A stretch of 51,142 nt of DNA from Chloroflexota bacterium (GTDB lineage: Bacteria; Chloroflexota; Anaerolineae; Anaerolineales; UBA11579): positions 1 to 51,142 of the forward strand of contig JACPVG010000007.1 of assembly GCA_016191875.1 (NCBI GenBank). Reading direction: 5' to 3'. The notes beneath the pieces were generated by a model, which searched no databases, was not told the DNA's origin, and saw only the letters and a list, made by a program, of their open reading frames with translations. Below are positions 26,977 to 34,724 of this stretch, piece by piece; position 1 is the first letter of the stretch, and every line of letters begins with the position of its first letter. The translations under genes and the position numbers were made by a program.

Positions 26977-28296
26977 ATGCCCTCCACGCCTGAATATCGG
27001 CAGGCTCTGAACTACCTGCTGAGCTACATTGATTACAGCCGCACCCACCAGCAGAACGTCGCGCCGCAGAACTTCGACCTTGAGCGCATGCGCGCCTTGC
27101 TCAACCGGCTGGGCAGCCCGCACCTCCAGGCCCCTGCCATCCATATTGCCGGGACAAAAGGCAAAGGCAGTACCGCCGCGCTGTGCGCCGCCGCCCTTCA
27201 GGCCGCCGGTTTTCACACTGGCCTGTACACCTCGCCAGATTTGGGCGACTTCACCGAACGAATCCAGATCGACCGTCAGCCCATTCCGAAAGCAGAGTTC
27301 GCCACGCTGGTAGACGAACTGAAGTTCCATGCCGAAGCAACGCCCGGCGTGACCTCCTACGAACTTCAGACCGCGCTGGCCTTTCTGTATTTCGCACGCC
27401 AGAAGATCACCGCCAGCGTCATCGAGGTGGGCATGGGCGGGCGGCTGGACAGCACCAACGTTGTCGAACCCGTTGTTTCGGTCATTACCTCCATTTCGCT
27501 TGACCATACCTACGTGCTCGGCGATACGCTGGCGGCCATCGCCGCCGAAAAAGGCGGCATTATCAAGTCGGACACGCCTGTCGTCATCGCGCCCCAGGTT
27601 GGCGAAGCCTCCGCTGTTTTGGAGCAAATCGCCACTGAACGCAGCGCAGCGCTCACCAAGGTCGGTCGCGATGTGACTTTCGAACGGCTGGTCGGCGGGC
27701 TGGAGGGCCAGCGCGTCGCCATCCGCTGGCGCCAGGATGCGCCTATGGAAGTGTCCATCCGCCTTCTGGGGCCGCACCAAGCCGAGAACGCCGCAACGGC
27801 CTACGCTGCTCTGCGTGCCGCCAACGCCGCCGGGCTGGCTGTACCTGTGGCGGCCATCCAGGCCGGGTTCGCCGCCGCCGAATGGCCGGGCCGCTTCGAG
27901 GTGTTGCAAACGGATCCGCCTTTCATTTTGGATGGAGCTCATAACCGTCACTCAGCGGACGTGCTCGTCAAGACCCTGCGCGAGCAGTTCCCCGACCGAC
28001 CGCTGGCGCTGCTGTTCGGCGCATCGGAAGACAAGGACATCGCCGGCATGTTCGCCGAATTGCTGCCGGAGGCGCGCTGGCTCATCGCCATCCGTTCGGC
28101 CCACCCGCGCGCCGCCAGCCCCGAACGCCTGCTGGAACTGGCCGCCCCGTTCGGCGTCGAATCCCAGGTCATCCACGAAATTCCCGCGGCGATGGAAGAG
28201 GCGCTCCGGCTGGCGGGGAACGGCGGCGTTGCCCTGGCGACGGGCAGTCTGTACAGTCTGGGGGAAGTGCGGGCGGCGTGGCTGGCGCGGAGATAA
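26977..28296 (+). CDS. folC: Folylpolyglutamate synthase / dihydrofolate synthase
   Basis: The 439-residue protein is of the Mur-ligase fold. The P-loop is AGTKGKGSTAALCAA (about 49-63), followed by GLYTSPDLGDFTERIQID, and the C-terminal domain has FILDGAHNRHSAD. FolC adds glutamate to folates and can add the first glutamate to dihydropteroate; which reactions this copy performs cannot be told. The ATG at 26977 is 7 nt after a TAGAAT box and appears to be leaderless. A separate folate/pterin cluster is at 46762-48355. Confidence 0.94.
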   Translation: MPSTPEYRQALNYLLSYIDYSRTHQQNVAPQNFDLERMRALLNRLGSPHLQAPAIHIAGTKGKGSTAALCAAALQAAGFHTGLYTSPDLGDFTERIQIDRQPIPKAEFATLVDELKFHAEATPGVTSYELQTALAFLYFARQKITASVIEVGMGGRLDSTNVVEPVVSVITSISLDHTYVLGDTLAAIAAEKGGIIKSDTPVVIAPQVGEASAVLEQIATERSAALTKVGRDVTFERLVGGLEGQRVAIRWRQDAPMEVSIRLLGPHQAENAATAYAALRAANAAGLAVPVAAIQAGFAAAEWPGRFEVLQTDPPFILDGAHNRHSADVLVKTLREQFPDRPLALLFGASEDKDIAGMFAELLPEARWLIAIRSAHPRAASPERLLELAAPFGVESQVIHEIPAAMEEALRLAGNGGVALATGSLYSLGEVRAAWLARR

Positions 28297-28363
28297 CGGC
28301 TCTGCCGCCTAAGCATTCCCCATTCCAATACAGGATTCCCAAAAGCGTCGACTCCGCTGCCTC

Positions 28364-28398
28364 GGGAGTTGGCTAACGAGTTGGGGTTAGTTACTCCC
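28364..28398 (+). repeat. Imperfect inverted repeat upstream of lon
   Basis: GGGAGT(28364)-CTAAC(28373) and GTTAG(28386)-ACTCCC(28393) pair around a centre of about eight bases, with a small internal bulge. It lies about 38 bp upstream of the lon -10 box. It is not a match to CIRCE or HAIR. A regulator-binding site is possible. Confidence 0.4.
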
Positions 28399-28436
28399 CC
28401 AGACTACCACCAGCCACCCATGCCCACTATCGAGGG

Positions 28437-28442
28437 TATAAT
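28437..28442 (+). promoter_or_regulatory. lon -10 box
   Basis: A perfect TATAAT lies 33 bp before the lon ATG. No good -35 is visible at 16-18 bp. Confidence 0.55.
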
Positions 28443-28475
28443 CATCTAATCTTTAAAGTGGAGTTTCCTCATTAA

Positions 28476-30989
28476 ATGACCGATACCGACTGGTACGCTC
28501 AGGGCGAAGGCGACATCGACCCCACCGACCTGCAAAGGCGGGCGGAACGCCTTGAGAGCCTCCCGGATGCACAACCTGATGAGCAGGGCTTGGTTATGTT
28601 GCCCGTGCTGCCCCTGCGGGATGCCATCATCTTCCCGCACATGCTCACCCCGCTGTACGTGGGGCGTGAAGGAACGCTGGCGGCCATCGAGGAAGCTCAC
28701 ACCCAGCAACTCAACATGCTGGCCCTGCCCCAGCGCGACCCCGACCAGGACCACCCCCGCAACCAGGACTTCCTGGAAGTTGGCGTGGAAGTGGCTGTCA
28801 GCGAGATCTTCCTGACCGAGAGCCGCGAGAGCGCTATCCTCGTTCAGGGCCGCCGCCGCATTCAGGTCGAAGGCTTCGCCAGGGTCGGCAATGCGCTCTA
28901 TGCGCGCGGCCGCGTGGTCCTCGGCCCTGAAAAGGCGGATAGCCGCCAGGAAGCGCTCGTGCGCCACCTTATGGGCCAATTCGAGCGCCTGGCCGAATTG
29001 AACAACGATCTGCCCGAGGATGCCGTGGAATTCGTGCTCGGCCTGGAAGCACCCGGCGCGGTGGCGGATACCATCGCCAGCGCCTTCCCCCTGCCGCTCG
29101 CCCAGCGCCACAACCTCCTCACCGAACTCGACGTCAGCCGCCGTCTTGAAGAGGTCAATCTCCTGCTGGCCCGCGAGCTGGAAGTCCTGACCCTCGAGGA
29201 AGAGATCGAGGCCAAGGTGCAGGGTGAGGTCGAGCGCGGTCATCGCGAGAACTATCTGCGCGAACAGATGCGCGCCATCCAGAGCGAACTGGGCGACAGC
29301 GACCCCTGGACGCAGGAACTGGAAGAACTCAACGCCCGCATTCAGCGCGCCGGCCTTCCGGACGAAGTGAAAGCCATTGCCGCCAAGGAACTGAGCCGGC
29401 TGCACCAGATGCCGCCCATGTCCCCGGAAGTGGGCGTCATCCGCACCTACATCGACTGGATCCTCGATCTGCCCTGGTCTGAGGAAACCGAAGACAACCT
29501 GGACGTGAAGCACGCCGCCGAGGTCCTCGACCGCAATCACTTCGGCCTGCCCAAGGCCAAGGACCGCATCTTGGAATACATCGCCGTGCGCAGCCTCAAG
29601 CCTAAGCGCAACCGCCAACCCATTCTGTGCTTCATCGGCCCGCCCGGTACTGGCAAGACCAGTCTGGGCCAATCGATAGCCGATGCGCTGGGGCGCAAGT
29701 TCGTGCGCCTTTCGCTGGGCGGCGTGCGGGATGAAGCCGAAATGCGCGGCCACCGGCGCACCTATATCGGTGCCCTTCCCGGCCGCATCCTCCAGACGAT
29801 GAAACGCGCCGGAACCGTCAACCCGCTCTTCGTGCTCGACGAAGTCGACAAACTCGGCATTGGCTATCGCGGCGACCCGGCCGCCGCCCTGCTGGAAGTG
29901 CTCGACCCGGAGCAGAACGATACCTTCAGCGACCATTACCTTGAACTGGCCTACGACCTCAGCCGGGTGATGTTTATCACCACGGCCAACAACCGCGAAG
30001 ACATTCCCTGGGCGCTGATCGACCGCATGGAAGTCATCGAGTTCCCCGGCTACATTGAGGAAGAGAAATTGGAGATCGCCCGCAAATTCCTGGTGGGGCG
30101 GCAGACGGAAGAGGCCGGTCTTGAGGCCGGCGACCTGGTCTTCAGCGATGCCGCCCTGCAGGCTATTGTCCGCCGCTATACCTACGAGGCCGGCGTGCGC
30201 AACCTGGAGCGCGAGATCGGGCGGGTGTGCCGCAAGGTGGCGCGCCTGAAAGCCGAAGGCAAGAAATATCCCAACCGCATCTCTCCGGACGTGGTCGAAA
30301 AATTCCTTGGCCCCCCGGAATTCGACGAACTGGAGGCCGAGCGCGAAGACGAGGTCGGCGTGGCCACCGCAGTGGCCTGGACTTCCGGCGGCGGCGACAT
30401 CATGCCCATCGAAGTCCTGCTGATGGAAGGCAAGGGCAACCTCCAGCTCACCGGCCAGATCGGCGAAGTGATGCAGGAATCCGCCCAGGCCGCCCTCTCA
30501 TACCTGAAGTCGCGCGCCGAGGAATTTCAAATTAACATCGAAGCCTTTGAGCGCACCGACGTCCACGTTCACATCCCGGAAGGCGCAGTGCCCAAAGACG
30601 GGCCGAGCGCCGGCATCACCCTGGCGACGGCCATCATCTCAGCCTTCACCGGCCGCAAGGTGCGCAAGGATCTCGGCATGACCGGCGAGATCACCCTGCG
30701 GGGCAAGGTGCTGCCCATCGGCGGCGTGCGCGAGAAGGTGCTGGCCGCCCACCGCGCCGGACTCAAGACCGTCATCCTGCCCGCCAAAAATGAGAAGGAC
30801 CTGATCGACGTGCCAAAGAAAGCGCGCCAGGACCTTGATTTGCATTTCGTCACTCATATGGACCAGGTACTGGCTCTCGCGCTGCTCCCGCCTGACGCTG
30901 CGGTCGACGCCAAACGGCCGGCCCGCAAGACCAGCGCCGCAAAACCCCGCCCGCCGGCCGGCGAGCCGCCCGCTACCCCGGGCGTGTGA
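28476..30989 (+). CDS. lon: ATP-dependent protease Lon (LonA)
   Basis: An 837-residue AAA+ protease that degrades damaged and regulatory proteins. The N-terminal substrate domain (about 35-240) is followed by a coiled helical part, then AAA+ with Walker A GPPGTGKT (388-395) and Walker [11 protein letters not shown]. The C-terminal protease domain has a Ser-Lys dyad, S711 in KDGPSAGIT and K754 in [10 protein letters not shown], the usual 43 residues apart. The N-terminus carries about 30 extra acidic residues, and the C-terminus has a Pro/Ala/Lys tail. A terminator follows. Confidence 0.97.
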   Translation: MTDTDWYAQGEGDIDPTDLQRRAERLESLPDAQPDEQGLVMLPVLPLRDAIIFPHMLTPLYVGREGTLAAIEEAHTQQLNMLALPQRDPDQDHPRNQDFLEVGVEVAVSEIFLTESRESAILVQGRRRIQVEGFARVGNALYARGRVVLGPEKADSRQEALVRHLMGQFERLAELNNDLPEDAVEFVLGLEAPGAVADTIASAFPLPLAQRHNLLTELDVSRRLEEVNLLLARELEVLTLEEEIEAKVQGEVERGHRENYLREQMRAIQSELGDSDPWTQELEELNARIQRAGLPDEVKAIAAKELSRLHQMPPMSPEVGVIRTYIDWILDLPWSEETEDNLDVKHAAEVLDRNHFGLPKAKDRILEYIAVRSLKPKRNRQPILCFIGPPGTGKTSLGQSIADALGRKFVRLSLGGVRDEAEMRGHRRTYIGALPGRILQTMKRAGTVNPLFVLDEVDKLGIGYRGDPAAALLEVLDPEQNDTFSDHYLELAYDLSRVMFITTANNREDIPWALIDRMEVIEFPGYIEEEKLEIARKFLVGRQTEEAGLEAGDLVFSDAALQAIVRRYTYEAGVRNLEREIGRVCRKVARLKAEGKKYPNRISPDVVEKFLGPPEFDELEAEREDEVGVATAVAWTSGGGDIMPIEVLLMEGKGNLQLTGQIGEVMQESAQAALSYLKSRAEEFQINIEAFERTDVHVHIPEGAVPKDGPSAGITLATAIISAFTGRKVRKDLGMTGEITLRGKVLPIGGVREKVLAAHRAGLKTVILPAKNEKDLIDVPKKARQDLDLHFVTHMDQVLALALLPPDAAVDAKRPARKTSAAKPRPPAGEPPATPGV

Positions 30990-30995
30990 TGACCG

Positions 30996-31024
30996 AGAGA
31001 CGGCTCCACCGGCCGTCTCTTTTT
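30996..31024 (+). terminator. Terminator of lon
   Basis: AGAGACGGC and GCCGTCTCT form a 9-bp stem with a short loop and a TTTT tail, starting seven bp after the lon stop. Confidence 0.88.
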
Positions 31025-31045
31025 GCGCCTCATCCAAAAGCAGGA

Positions 31046-31075
31046 TTGCCCGCCCGGCGTTCTCCATGCCATAAT
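31046..31075 (+). promoter_or_regulatory. Promoter of the Gmad2-type lipoprotein gene
   Basis: TTGCCC (31046-31051), an 18-bp spacer and CATAAT (31070-31075). The hexamers are moderately good. Confidence 0.4.
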
Positions 31076-31103
31076 GAATCACTCTATAGGAGTGAGGAGG
31101 CAC

Positions 31104-31970
31104 ATGCGAAGACACCTGTTTGCCATTTCGGGAACCCTCGCCCTGGCCGCGCTGGCCTGCAACCTGCCGGGCAGCCCGGTGGTCGAGCCGCAGATCACGC
31201 TGCCGCCCGTTCTGGTGATCACCGATACTCCCGCCGTCCCGCCCCCCACGCCGGTTCAGCCTTCCGAGGTTGACCTGGAATTCATTCAGCTTACGGCCCC
31301 TGGCCCCCTTTCTCGCGTCACCTCGCCGGTGGTGGTGACCGGTTTTTCGCTGCCGACCTTTGAACAGAACGTGGTGGCGCAGGTGACCGACATGAACGGC
31401 GATATCCTGTCCCTGCAACCTGCCACCCTGCAAAGCGAAATGGGCGAAGCCGGGCCGTTCGAGACCACCCTGAATTTCAACGTGAACGAGGAACAGCCCG
31501 GACGCATCTCGGTCTATTACGCCAGCCCGCGCGATGGCGGATTGGTGCATCTGGCAAGCGTGCCGGTGACCCTGCTGCCGCCGGGCGCGGAAACCCAGAT
31601 TGAGCCGGCCGCCCCGGAAGATGAGACGATTCAGATCGACTTTCCCAGCCCTCTGGCGCCCATCAGCGGCGGGCTGCTGACGTTTAACGGCTACTCACAG
31701 TATTTCTTTGAGGCCAATCTGGGCGTGGTGTTGTGCGGCCCCGGCGGCAGCGGCGCGCCGGACCCGATCTGCGGCACAGTGGATAACCGGCTGGCCACCC
31801 ACTTCGTTATGATTCAGTCCGAAGAGATGGGTTTGCCCGGCCCGTTTGCCGGAGAGATCGCCTACAGTGTGGGCGCAGAGACCCCGGCCCGGCTGGTCAT
31901 TTTCGCCGCCTCGCCAATGGATGGCGGCATCGAACACCTGACCAGCGTGGAAGTCGTTCTGTTGCCGTGA
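31104..31970 (+). CDS. Secreted lipoprotein with two Gmad2-like domains
   Basis: The ATG at 31104 is preferred because GAGGAGG lies just upstream; a longer version of the frame has no ribosome site. The 288-residue product has a lipoprotein signal with a Cys after LAALA and a Pro/Thr-rich linker. The rest looks like two copies of an Ig-like Gmad2 domain (SPVVVTGFSLPTFEQNVVAQV, then SPLAPISGGLLTFNGYSQYF), found near spore-germination or envelope proteins. Both repeats end with a similar hydrophobic strand (VTLLPPG, VVLLP). Function unknown; surface display is likely. Confidence 0.82.
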   Translation: MRRHLFAISGTLALAALACNLPGSPVVEPQITLPPVLVITDTPAVPPPTPVQPSEVDLEFIQLTAPGPLSRVTSPVVVTGFSLPTFEQNVVAQVTDMNGDILSLQPATLQSEMGEAGPFETTLNFNVNEEQPGRISVYYASPRDGGLVHLASVPVTLLPPGAETQIEPAAPEDETIQIDFPSPLAPISGGLLTFNGYSQYFFEANLGVVLCGPGGSGAPDPICGTVDNRLATHFVMIQSEEMGLPGPFAGEIAYSVGAETPARLVIFAASPMDGGIEHLTSVEVVLLP

Positions 31971-32002
31971 GGCAAGCAACCGGCGCTTGACAGCAGGTTG
32001 TG

Positions 32003-32032
32003 GAGGCTCGCTTAATAAAGTGAGCCTCTTTT
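32003..32032 (+). terminator. Terminator of the Gmad2-type lipoprotein gene
   Basis: GAGGCTCGCTT and AAGTGAGCCTC pair with one G-U, with a 4-nt AATA loop and a TTTT tail. It starts 33 bp after the stop codon. Confidence 0.9.
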
Positions 32033-32064
32033 CTTGAAATTGCTCTCCTGCACTTGTTTCCCTG

Positions 32065-32093
32065 TTTACATGTCTATTTGATACTTGTATACT
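32065..32093 (+). promoter_or_regulatory. Promoter of the SDR gene
   Basis: TTTACA (32065-32070), a 17-bp spacer and TATACT (32088-32093). The ribosome site AAGGAG follows before the ATG at 32119. Confidence 0.65.
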
Positions 32094-32118
32094 GTTCCAA
32101 GGAGAGAAGGAGCGAGAA

Positions 32119-32928
32119 ATGGAACAATCCGCCAAACCCGTTGCCATCATCACCGGCGCGTCGTCCGGCATCGGCGAAGCCACCGCCCGCGTCCTCGGCC
32201 GCGCCGGCTATCGCGTGGTGCTGGCCGCACGCCGCCTGGACCGCTTGCAGGCCCTGGAGCAGGAGATACGCGCCGCCGGGGGCGAGGCGCTCTCAGTGGA
32301 GACGGATGTAAGCGACCTGGCCTCGCTGCAAAACCTGGTGGCCCGCACGCTCGAAGCCTACGGCCGCATCGACCTGCTCTTCAACAACGCCGGGTTTGGG
32401 CGCTTCAAGTGGCTCGAAGAACTCGACCCCGCCAAAGACATCGCCGGCCAGATCGACGTTAACCTGACCGGCGTGATTCAGTTGACCGGCATGGTGCTGC
32501 CGACGATGATTCAACAGAAGAGAGGCCATATCGTCAACATGGCCTCGATGGCGGGTTACGTCGCCACACCCACCTACACGGTCTACGCCGCCACCAAGCA
32601 CGGCCTGCGCGGCTTCACCGACGCCCTGCGCCGCGAGGTCGGCGTGTGGGGCGTACGCGTCTCGGCGCTGTATCCGGGCGGCGTTTCCACCGAGTTCGGT
32701 TCGCACACCGAAGCCAAACGGTTGACCGGCATCACCACGCCCAAGGCGCTGCTGCTCAGCGCCGAAGACGTCGGAAACTGGGTGTTGCGCCTGGCGCGCG
32801 GCCGCCGCAGCCGCAACGTCCCCCTGCCCGGCGTCGCCTGGTTCGGCATCTGGCTCAACCGCTTCTTCCCCGGCCTCAACGACTGGATCATCGAGCGCAC
32901 CTTCACCAGGCCGGAGCGCGGGCTGTAG
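32119..32928 (+). CDS. Short-chain dehydrogenase/reductase
   Basis: A 269-residue classical SDR. The cofactor motif is TGASSGIG (12-19), NNAG is at 89-92, and the catalytic triad is S143, Y156 and K160 (YxxxK). An RR pair after the second strand (AARRLDR) suggests NADP(H) preference, by analogy with the family. The substrate is not evident; the shape is that of short-chain oxidoreductases such as SDR7-like members. It has its own promoter. The next gene in the same direction is the broken membrane protein. Confidence 0.9.
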   Translation: MEQSAKPVAIITGASSGIGEATARVLGRAGYRVVLAARRLDRLQALEQEIRAAGGEALSVETDVSDLASLQNLVARTLEAYGRIDLLFNNAGFGRFKWLEELDPAKDIAGQIDVNLTGVIQLTGMVLPTMIQQKRGHIVNMASMAGYVATPTYTVYAATKHGLRGFTDALRREVGVWGVRVSALYPGGVSTEFGSHTEAKRLTGITTPKALLLSAEDVGNWVLRLARGRRSRNVPLPGVAWFGIWLNRFFPGLNDWIIERTFTRPERGL

Positions 32929-32945
32929 GATGTCGCGGATTGCTC

Positions 32946-33416
32946 ATGCAAGCTTCAAGAACGCGGCTGGTGTTCTCTCTGCTCGCCACCCTCTCACTCG
33001 CAATAGGCCTGGGCATTGCAGGATACGCTCTAACCGGCTCGCTGACCTGGGGTTATGACGTGCGCGCCATCTAACAACTCTATGTCAACAACCGTCCGGT
33101 AGGCAGCACGCTGACCGGCGAACGCATCGCATCCACAAACACTGGCACGCTCGGCCTGGCGGTATCCCCCTTTCTGACAACCGCAATCCTCCTGCTCTAC
33201 ATGGCATTGACGAATCGAAATGTCTCAGGCATGAAGTGGGCCGCCACCTGGCTGGCGCCTGCGTTGGGCTTCCCCGTCTACGCCATTCTGTTTGTGAACA
33301 TCCTCTACGACGGCATGGGCATCAAGGGCGTAGCCAATCCGTTGATTGTTGCCGGAATGGCCGTGGTTCTCACGCTGGTCATATGGTTTTTCCCCGAAGA
33401 AAACCGCCGCCGCTAA
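32946..33416 (+). pseudogene. Membrane-protein gene broken by an in-frame TAA
   Basis: Translation from ATG 32946 gives 42 residues with one hydrophobic segment (about 9-28), then a TAA at 33072-33074. The same frame continues without another stop to 33416 and resumes a membrane-protein pattern (LGLAVSPFLTTAILLLYMA, then two more hydrophobic segments) ending at FFPEENRRR. This gives a 156-codon gene with about four membrane helices, interrupted once. The simplest reading is a recent nonsense mutation of a TAC/TAT or CAA codon, though sequencing error is possible. A restart at ATG 33201 is possible. No family is recognised. Confidence 0.7.
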
Positions 33417-33518
33417 TACCCCCACGCTCCAGAAACGCCAACGTGTTCGCCCCAGCCACGGGGCCGGCTGTTCCTTCACAGACAACCGCGCAGTCATCCT
33501 GATGGGATTTGAGAAATC

Positions 33519-33546
33519 ACGAACGCCGGCGCAAGCCGGCGTTCGT
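33519..33546. terminator. Hairpin between convergent genes
   Basis: A perfect 12-bp stem with a GCAA tetraloop lies between the broken membrane-protein gene (+) and the SepIVA-like gene (-). On the minus strand a T-rich stretch follows. Confidence 0.8.
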
Positions 33547-33562
33547 CTTGAATGGGGTTGGC

Positions 33563-34078
33563 CTACTCGTCTTCCGACTTGGTCGCCACCGGCGCAGGCG
33601 CGGCGGCGCGGGCCGGCGGCGTGTTTCGGGCGGCGTGGGTCTGCTGGAGGGCGCGAATGCCATTGCGCACCTGGTTGAGCGAGCGTTCCATCTCGATTTC
33701 CAGGTTGGTCAGGGCCTCCAGCACGTACTCGTCCGCTTCGCGGCGGGTGGCCTCGGCATCCAGTTTGGCCTGCTCCAGGATCTGCTCAGAGCGCGCCTGC
33801 GCGGCTTCCACAATGGCGTCACGCTCGATCATTCCCTCGCTCTTTTCGCGCGCCAGCCGGATGGTGCGGGCGGCCTCCTCTTGAGCCTGCGCCAGGGTGC
33901 GGTCGCGCTCCGCCATCAGTTTCTGAGCCTTCTTGACCTCTTCCGGGATGGCTACGCGCATCTGGTCGATTAAATCCAACATCCGATCCTCATCCACGAC
34001 CACATTGTTGGTGAACGGGATGGGACGGCTTTCGTTGAACAGTTCTTCCAGTCGGTCTACCAGATGCAAAATATCCAT
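33563..34078 (-). CDS. SepIVA/DivIVA-like coiled-coil protein
   Basis: The ATG at 34078 has GAGGATG upstream. The 171-residue product starts MDILHLVDRLEELFNESRPI, continues through VVDEDRMLDLIDQMR, and then is a long charged coiled coil (about 50-145) with an Ala/Pro-rich tail. The N-terminal 60 residues resemble SepIVA/DivIVA-like proteins that are often encoded next to coaD in Gram-positive bacteria and Chloroflexota and act in cell division or polar growth. That role is by analogy. It lies 115 bp after coaD with its own promoter candidate. Confidence 0.7.
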   Translation of the reverse strand: MDILHLVDRLEELFNESRPIPFTNNVVVDEDRMLDLIDQMRVAIPEEVKKAQKLMAERDRTLAQAQEEAARTIRLAREKSEGMIERDAIVEAAQARSEQILEQAKLDAEATRREADEYVLEALTNLEIEMERSLNQVRNGIRALQQTHAARNTPPARAAAPAPVATKSEDE

Positions 34079-34094
34079 ACAGCATCCTCGTCTC

Positions 34095-34122
34095 AGGATA
34101 CCTACACTACCGCTACGTGCAA
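34095..34122 (-). promoter_or_regulatory. Promoter candidate of the SepIVA-like gene
   Basis: On the minus strand TTGCAC (34117-34122), 16 bp and TATCCT (34095-34100). A second weaker pair TTGACG/TAGGCT lies upstream. Confidence 0.4.
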
Positions 34123-34193
34123 GATTCAAGCCCAAGCCTACAAGAAAACGCCGAAATCGTCAACTTGAGCGGCCGGTCAATTTGGTTCAGGGT

Positions 34194-34724
34194 TCAGTCG
34201 CGCAACGAATTCGTCTGGAAAGACGCGTTGCCGTCGGAATCCGGGTCGTACTTCGCCGCCATCGCGGTCCGGACGTGCGGCGGCACCATGCTGCTCACAT
34301 CGCCGCCCAGCGAAGCGATCTCGCGCACGGTGGTCGAAGACAGGAACGTGTGCTCCTTGGCGGTGATGAAAGCGATGGTCTCGATGTCCGGAGCCAGAGT
34401 CTGGTTGGCGAGCGCCAACCGGAACTCGAACTCGAAATCTGAAAACACGCGCAGCCCGCGCACGATGACCTGTGCGCCGATGTCCTTGCAAAATTGCACC
34501 GTCAGGCCGCTGTAGCCCTGCACCGCTATCTTTGGCTGGCCGTCGAACGCCTGGCGCACCATGGACATGCGCTCCGCCGGGCTGAACATCAGGTTTTTCA
34601 GGGGGCGCTCATACACGCCCACAACCACCTCATCGAACAACCGGCTGGCGCGCAGGGCGATATCGATGTGGCCGTTGTGAATCGGGTCGAACGTGGCGGG
34701 GAAAAGCGCACGTATCTTGGTCAC
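34194..34724 (-). CDS. coaD: Phosphopantetheine adenylyltransferase
   Basis: PPAT joins 4'-phosphopantetheine and ATP to dephospho-CoA, the penultimate step of coenzyme A synthesis. The 176-residue protein has the nucleotidyltransferase motif FPATFDPIHNGHIDI (about 7-21) with the T/HxGH pair, and the SSTTVREIA motif that matches the ISSTxxR signature. The start is the GTG at 34722-34724, which overlaps the recG stop by two bases (GTGA), with GGGAGA upstream, so it is coupled to recG. The C-terminus is about 15 residues longer than usual. Confidence 0.95.
   Translation of the reverse strand: MTKIRALFPATFDPIHNGHIDIALRASRLFDEVVVGVYERPLKNLMFSPAERMSMVRQAFDGQPKIAVQGYSGLTVQFCKDIGAQVIVRGLRVFSDFEFEFRLALANQTLAPDIETIAFITAKEHTFLSSTTVREIASLGGDVSSMVPPHVRTAMAAKYDPDSDGNASFQTNSLRD

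Noticed and set aside
28446..29936. Minus-strand open frame (496 codons) opposite lon
   Set aside because: Same cause: shadow of a GC-rich gene, with no start-site context and no domain.
33072..33074. TAA in the membrane-protein gene as a recoded codon
   Set aside because: TAA is not used for selenocysteine or pyrrolysine, and no recoding signal is seen, so a mutation or base error is simpler.
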